Positions 5,298 through 5,839 of a stretch of 5,839 nt of DNA are shown piece after piece. The position numbers and the translations under genes are program-made. Positions within the stretch are counted from its first letter, which is position 1; each line of letters begins with the position of its first letter. The notes below the pieces were generated by a model, which searched no databases, was not told where the DNA came from, and worked only from the letters and a program-made list of their open reading frames with translations. This DNA is from an uncultured Odoribacter sp. Lineage in GTDB: Bacteria; Bacteroidota; Bacteroidia; Bacteroidales; Marinifilaceae. The stretch lies in assembly GCA_905204385.1 (NCBI GenBank), contig CAJKZL010000226.1, positions 1 to 5,839 of the forward strand, in the 5' to 3' direction.

Positions 5298-5839
5298 ATG
5301 AGAAAAAATATAATAGTAAAGTGGATTGCAATACTGTGCAGTATTTCTGCCGTATGCAGCTCCTGCGAATCTTGGTTGCAGGTGAAAATGAAAGATAAGA
5401 TTCTGGAAGAAGAGCTTTTTAAGGACGTGGAGGGATATATGTCTGCCTTGAATGGGATTTATGCCTCTTTGAATGAAGAGAGCATTTATGGAAATAATCT
5501 TTCGATGGGTGTTATTGATGTCATGGCCCAGTATTATGATGTAAAAACTGCCAAGGATCATACTTATGAAACTTATGGAGATTATGACTATACCCAAGAA
5601 TCTTATAAGAAAATGCAATCGGCTGTTTGGTCCAAAATATACGCTTTGTTGGCCAATGTAAATTTATTGCTTGAGAATTGTCAAAGAACCGATTCCCCTT
5701 TGCCAGAACTTTACAGTGAGCTGATTCAGGGTGAAGCTTATGCTTTACGGGGTATGCTCCATTTTGATTTGCTGCGTTTGTGGGGGCCTGTCTATTCGGA
5801 AACGACGAAATCAGCCGAATGTATGCCTTTTATGGAGGC
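5298..5839 (+). CDS. SusD/RagB-family surface lipoprotein, 5' part only
   Basis: Surface-exposed substrate-binding lipoprotein that forms the lid over the SusC pore. About 180 residues are visible and the frame is open at the right edge; family members usually run to roughly 450-650 residues. The N-terminus is a lipoprotein signal (basic MRKN, then a hydrophobic run) with acylated Cys most likely at 23 in VCSSCESWLQV; Cys20 is the less likely alternative. The mature start CESWLQVKMKDKI matches the common SusD pattern of C-(D/E)-x-W-L-x-V-x-x-x-D. Further hallmarks are YMSALNGIYASL, WSKIYALLANVNLLLENC (helical TPR-like core) and GEAYALRGMLHFDLLRLWGPVY (145-166), the most conserved SusD segment. 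It starts 17 bases after susC and is surely co-transcribed with it. ATG 5298 is chosen because it gives the full lipoprotein signal; the nearby ATG 5288 is out of frame and stops at once. Ligand is not predictable from this part. Confidence 0.92.
   Translation, partial: MRKNIIVKWIAILCSISAVCSSCESWLQVKMKDKILEEELFKDVEGYMSALNGIYASLNEESIYGNNLSMGVIDVMAQYYDVKTAKDHTYETYGDYDYTQESYKKMQSAVWSKIYALLANVNLLLENCQRTDSPLPELYSELIQGEAYALRGMLHFDLLRLWGPVYSETTKSAECMPFME

Noticed and set aside
5277..5618. Open frame of 113 codons on the minus strand with hydrophobic stretches
   Set aside because: It lies opposite the start of the susD-like gene, whose lipoprotein signal and conserved SusD segments are clear. The hydrophobic appearance comes from the complement of its codons.
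1..5839. Mobile element, CRISPR array or defence system
   Set aside because: No transposase, integrase, terminal repeats or regularly spaced repeats were seen. All genes fit a standard regulated SusCD locus.

Overview
The window looks like the front end of a Sus-type nutrient-uptake locus from a member of the Bacteroidota, most likely a gut-associated Bacteroidales. The evidence is the gene set, all on the + strand: an ECF sigma factor, a FecR-type anti-sigma factor, a SusC/RagA TonB-dependent transporter with an N-terminal STN signalling domain, and the start of a SusD/RagB surface lipoprotein. AT-rich leaders without clear Shine-Dalgarno sequences fit the same phylum. From memory, the SusC and SusD sequences recall Odoribacteraceae or Bacteroidaceae proteins, but the genus cannot be fixed from this window.

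Layout: 1-68 is a short leader with a perfect inverted repeat. The sigma gene is 69-644. A 47-base gap (645-691) holds a weak stem-loop whose 3' arm ends on the first base of the anti-sigma start codon. The anti-sigma locus spans 692-1861, but an in-frame TAG at 1601-1603 splits it into an N-terminal part (692-1603: cytoplasmic sigma-binding region, membrane helix, periplasmic FecR domain) and a C-terminal remnant (1607-1861: DUF4974/STN-like domain). The reading frame is the same on both sides, so a single base substitution is the simplest cause. A gap of 80 bases (1862-1941) with two adjacent stem-loops precedes susC (1942-5280, intact, 1112 codons). After 17 bases the susD-like gene starts at 5298 and runs off the right edge. 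No stretch over 300 bases lacks a gene, and no tRNA, rRNA, CRISPR array, insertion sequence or integrase was seen.

How the parts should work together, from established knowledge of Fec/Fox-type cell-surface signalling: ligand binding at the SusC-SusD complex in the outer membrane moves the STN domain of SusC, which contacts the periplasmic C-terminal end of the anti-sigma factor. This releases or activates the ECF sigma factor, which then transcribes susCD. Here the stop codon removes exactly the anti-sigma domain expected to receive that signal, while the transporter and sigma factor look intact. The locus may therefore be uninducible, constitutive, or read through. This is the most notable point in the window. 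The imported substrate cannot be read from these genes, and no degradative enzyme lies in the window.
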